Shown here: one piece after another, positions 60,791-64,000 of the stretch
Position numbering within the stretch: the stretch's first letter is position 1
How the letters are laid out: each line of letters starts with the position of its first letter
Assembly (NCBI GenBank): GCA_007922305.1
Contig: ML677374.1
Span: 11,276,492 to 11,340,491 of the forward strand
Direction of reading: 5' to 3'
Length of the DNA: 64,000 bases
From: Dermatemys mawii
Lineage: Eukaryota; Chordata; Testudines; Dermatemydidae
Position numbers and translations under genes: made by a program
Notes under the pieces: model-generated
Seen by the model: the letters and a program-made list of their open reading frames with translations, nothing else
Database searches by the model: none
What the model was told of the DNA's origin: nothing

Positions 60791-61249
60791 TGACATTCAT
60801 TTTATTGTAGGACCTGAATAATTGATGTCGACTGGCTCAGTCATATGAAAGCCAACATTACCAGTTTAATTTATATACCTCAGTGTTGCATCCATCATTA
60901 TTTCTCCTCCATTTCTCTTTCAGTGTTAAAAATCAATCATTTTTGCTCATTAACTGAAGACATGACATTTTAATTAAGAACAATCACCATCTACACAGTC
61001 AAAAGCATAATGGTTAAAATAAAAAAAATAAAAAACCTGTGTACAAACCCATGTAAATATTAATATAAATGAACTTGGCATGCAACTTAAATAAATTCTA
61101 TGTTATTACAATGTTATCTGAGTGTATAAAGAAATGTATAAAGAAAAACAGATTGCCATATGTACCGGCTGTTTCCTCTAACCAAACACCACTGTAAATA
61201 TATAATGTGTATAAAAAGATTTTAATTTTACCATTATTTATGCAATAGA

Positions 61250-61255
61250 AATAAA
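61250..61255 (+). terminator. CALN1: distal polyadenylation signal AATAAA
   Basis: AATAAA is followed 15-45 bp later by T-rich sequence (gttttcgtttcttttgacg, ttcttttttgttctc), the usual layout of a strong cleavage site. Cleavage near 61270-61275 is inferred. Confidence 0.6.
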
Positions 61256-61275
61256 GTTTTCGTTTCTTTTGACGA

Positions 61276-62275
61276 GGGATGAAATTTCTTTTTTGTTCTC
61301 ATTTCGAAGCAGAGTCATTGATATTCATTCATGCCCAAGAATGAGACAGAAAGCTAAATTTGCATAAAATATACGGGCTGAGACCCTTTCTTTCTTCTGA
61401 GGAATACAGGAAGATTAAAAAAAGATTTGTTTTTTGCTTTGAAAATAGATTTACGTATTATAAAGCTTGTTATTACAAACAGTGCTTTTGGCTGAATACA
61501 GGCACTGTCAGTTTGATGCTAGGATCAGGATAAGAAGCATGGTACAACATTACATAGCGCTTAGTAGGGTACTAAGAAGAGGGGGCTCAACTCCCTTTGT
61601 AGAGGTCAGAAATAATTCCCCTGCCGTCAGTCACGTTACAATGATGCAAGCAAATGGACAATGAGGCCCGCAACTCTGTTGCACTATAGTACCTTCCTGA
61701 CCACTTAACGGCCTGATCTGATGCCTTCAAAAATCAAAGGCATGACTACTGCTGAATTCAGTGCAGGTCCAGATCAGATCATTACTGTGTAGGAACGTAT
61801 ACAGTAGTAGTAAGATGACACTTCCACATATCCATGCATACACTGTCCATCACCCCTCTCTTCTGCCATCTGATTTACATCTGTATCATTCATTTGCTAA
61901 TGCTAATCCAGGTGCAGTATATTTTGTTGCTGTAAAGGTTAGTTAATAATACAACAAAGAAACCTTTTCAGTAAGTGCAGTTTCAAGTCCTCCATTTTAA
62001 ACTGTCTCTTTGTTTCTTACTCTTGATAACATTTTTAATTAAAATGTTTCTGATTTATCTCCCAGATCTTTTTCCATTTATGCCTCCACCCACAGAAGTT
62101 ATCAAAACATTTGTAATTTTCTAAGGAAGTAACTGCAGGAGATGTTGAGCACAGCTTCTATAAGTTATTGTTGCTAACCAGTTTTCATTAGCCTTCTTAG
62201 TTTCACTTGCTCAGAATTTTCTGCAGTATCTCACCTTTGGACTAAAAGCTTCCCACGCTTACCCTCCAGTTATTT
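61276..62275. other. downstream flank, no feature seen
   Basis: AT-rich, no gene or repeat border that I can support. Confidence 0.4.
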
Positions 62276-62280
62276 GACCG

Positions 62281-62322
62281 AGAGAGAGAGAGAGGGGGAG
62301 AGAAAGAGAGTGTGTGTGTGTA
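62281..62322. repeat. (AG)n and (TG)n compound microsatellite
   Basis: AG units with interruptions followed directly by TG units. Confidence 0.9.
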
Positions 62323-62903
62323 TGTAAAAAGTTTGGAAGTTGAAATCTGGAATCAAAATGCAACTTCTCTAGGAGTGGTGCACAAGATTGTTTGCTGTTT
62401 AAATTAGATGTATTAATTTACTATCAATTTGCGACATACCAAATGCACCTTTACAACAGCAGAGAACACTACTTCTGGGCAAGATCTGCTCTCACTAAAA
62501 TAAATGGCAAGAATCCAGTTGACTTCAACAAGATGCAGATTTGGTCCTTACAGTTTATCACAAGTGGTACCCAGATATTCAGGCAGAACTAGAGCCAAAT
62601 TTTACATTCTGCAGTGAATTAGTGTTCTGTTGCCACACTTGGGATAACCACCTTTAGGAAACAACCTCAAGACAGTCACAGCGTTAAGACCATTCGTTTA
62701 TGAATTTCTACTAAGATATACCAGTTTGCTTATTTAAGAATGGCTAAAAATGTTCTATGTCCTACTTAATCCCTAGTATTACACCAGATTTACAATGAAT
62801 ATCAGAATACTGGCCTGCGGGGGAGGTTATTAGAGTGTAATGTGATAAATCCAACCTACCACTGGCACACAGCTCTGGGAAATATACTAAACAATGTCAA
62901 TAA

Positions 62904-63075
62904 AACAAAAGTATTGAAGCATAAGTTTTCGTAGGCTAGTACCCACTTCATCAGATGCGTATATTTCATGGGTACTAGCCCACGAAGGCTTATGCTTCAA
63001 TACTTTTGTTAGTCTTTAAGGTGCCACAGGACTCTGTCACTTCTGCGAATCCAGACTAACACAGCTACCTCTCTG
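62904..63075 (-). repeat. snap-back copy of the GAGTCCTGTGGCACC repeat
   Basis: The minus strand reads agagaggtagctgtgttagt, cagagtcctgtggcacctta and gcataagccttcgtgggcta. It then folds back on itself: 62904-62945 and 62969-63010 are inverted copies (39 of 42 positions) around a 23-bp loop. It is the same family as at 27334-27412. Confidence 0.75.
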
Positions 63076-63079
63076 ATTC

Positions 63080-63875
63080 TTAATATATTGGTAATTATGC
63101 ATACTCAGCCTTTCAGCCTTGGTGCTGGGGCTGAACTACAATAAATGCCTTTTAACCCCCAATTCCCATTTAGACTGCTACTTGTCCACCACGAGTGGCT
63201 TTGAAAATACATTCTCAAAATGCGTCTCATGTATAATGAATGAAAGCTGAGATCATTCAAGCTTAGCTTTGCAAGTGACTATAAAAATGACCAATAAAAA
63301 ATGGCTATATTACCATTTAGCTCTGAGGCAGAATAAAATTCCTGCACCCACTTATCAATAAATTAATCACTCATTCATTCATTCAAATCCCCCCAAAATC
63401 TGGTAAAGTAGCTCCAAGGAAAGGAAAATGCACAATTAACTGAAAACATCATCCTTTACCTGGCCACATAGCAAGTCAGTATTGCAACATTCACAATCTC
63501 TGCATCCATTAACTTGGTCACTTGACAACAGCAAAGGACGATAAGTAATCTTGCCATGATAAAACAATTATTTCATATGCCAACGGAGATGTTACAGTAT
63601 TTCTCTAATAGCACAGGGTAAGAACAGTTGGCAAATTTTAAGATGTTAGCCACTAGCAGATCACATTATTCACTTTTTAAAAACAGAAGCTTATTAATAA
63701 AATGGGAGAGGTGAAGGTTAACAAAAAGATAGTTGGAAAAAATCTTTAGTATTCCAAATATTTACAAGATGTGTGTATAGCCTTAAAAACAAACCAACAA
63801 GTATATTTTGTAATTACATGGTTGGCAACTGCTACTGCCAAGCAGCCTGCAGACTGTAACGCCAAAGTTTATCTC
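63080..63875. other. downstream flank, no feature seen
   Basis: No gene or repeat that I can support. Confidence 0.4.
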
Positions 63876-63879
63876 CTAG

Positions 63880-64000
63880 CATCAACACTGACTCTCGCTC
63901 TGTGGCCGTGAGTAAATCACTTAAAATCTCTGCCTCTGGGATTTTTCAAGGATAAAATTTCTATGGGCCATCTTTGTCCCTACCCTAAGTGAGATTCAAT
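63880..64000 (+). repeat. possible MIR-like SINE, cut by window end
   Basis: ctctgtggccgtgagtaaat and cacttaaaatctctgcctct resemble the MIR core (gtgaccttgagcaaatcact, ctctctgtgcctc). The copy is strongly diverged and runs off the window. Confidence 0.4.

Larger units (their letters stand above)
53073..61275 (+). other. CALN1: CALN1 3' UTR (long form, inferred)
   Basis: After the CALN1 stop codon there is no further exon signal for 8 kb. The stretch 60950-61275 is AT-rich and ends with a strong AATAAA and a T-rich downstream element, which looks like a real transcript end. CALN1 is known for long 3' UTRs, so an 8.2 kb UTR is plausible. Two MITEs lie inside. The alternative is that transcription ends at the proximal site near 53325 and the rest is flank. 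Confidence 0.5.

Noticed and set aside
62281..62322. AG/TG repeats as a CRISPR-like or regulatory array
   Set aside because: Ordinary compound microsatellite in a vertebrate genome.
1..64000. Endogenous retrovirus or LTR element
   Set aside because: No gag, pol or env motifs, primer-binding site or paired LTRs were seen; the retroelement traces present are non-LTR.

Overview
This is a piece of a vertebrate nuclear genome. It is AT-rich, gene-poor and full of interspersed repeats. CR1-type LINE tails, MIR-like SINEs, several kinds of palindromic MITE and recently active Harbinger and hAT elements together point to a reptile, most likely a turtle. The species call rests on recognising repeats, not on a database search.

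The only host gene I can support is CALN1 (calneuron 1, CaBP8), read on the + strand. Two coding exons are visible. The penultimate one (40915-41068) has clean splice sites. The last one (52945-53072) encodes the C-terminal membrane anchor and ends in TAG. Everything before 40915 is read as a very large CALN1 intron, 41069-52944 as the final intron, and 53073 to about 61275 as a long 3' UTR. The UTR has a proximal AATAAA at 53304 and a distal one at 61250 backed by a T-rich downstream element. About 61.3-64 kb is downstream flank. No earlier CALN1 exon is in the window.

The most striking region is a transposon cluster at 15.8-26.1 kb. It starts with a 2.5 kb CACTA-like element (15822-18347) that has CACTG-type termini, a TAA target duplication and a broken gene of an unusual eukaryotic transposase-like family. 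About 360 bp later comes a hAT-type element (18712-25173) with a perfect 8-bp target duplication CATAGAGA. Two Harbinger elements sit inside it, each with its own TTA or TAA duplication. The larger (18782-23099) keeps the classic two-gene PIF/Harbinger layout. A spliced Myb/SANT-like DNA-binding gene runs rightward, and a DDE transposase runs leftward with a single in-frame stop upstream of its catalytic domain. The two genes converge on overlapping polyadenylation signals. The smaller (23343-24018) is a non-autonomous relative. A LINE 3' fragment lies at 25.4-26.1 kb.

The rest is intron or flank with CR1/L3 fragments (2.8, 7.7-8.3, 28.0-28.7, 38.2 kb), MIR-like SINEs (0.03, 32.8, 63.9 kb), hAT MITEs with target duplications (41.4, 56.3 kb), palindromic MITEs (43-49 kb), a snap-back repeat (62.9 kb) and a patch of local tandem duplications (52.3-52.6 kb). 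Most other open reading frames look like chance frames.
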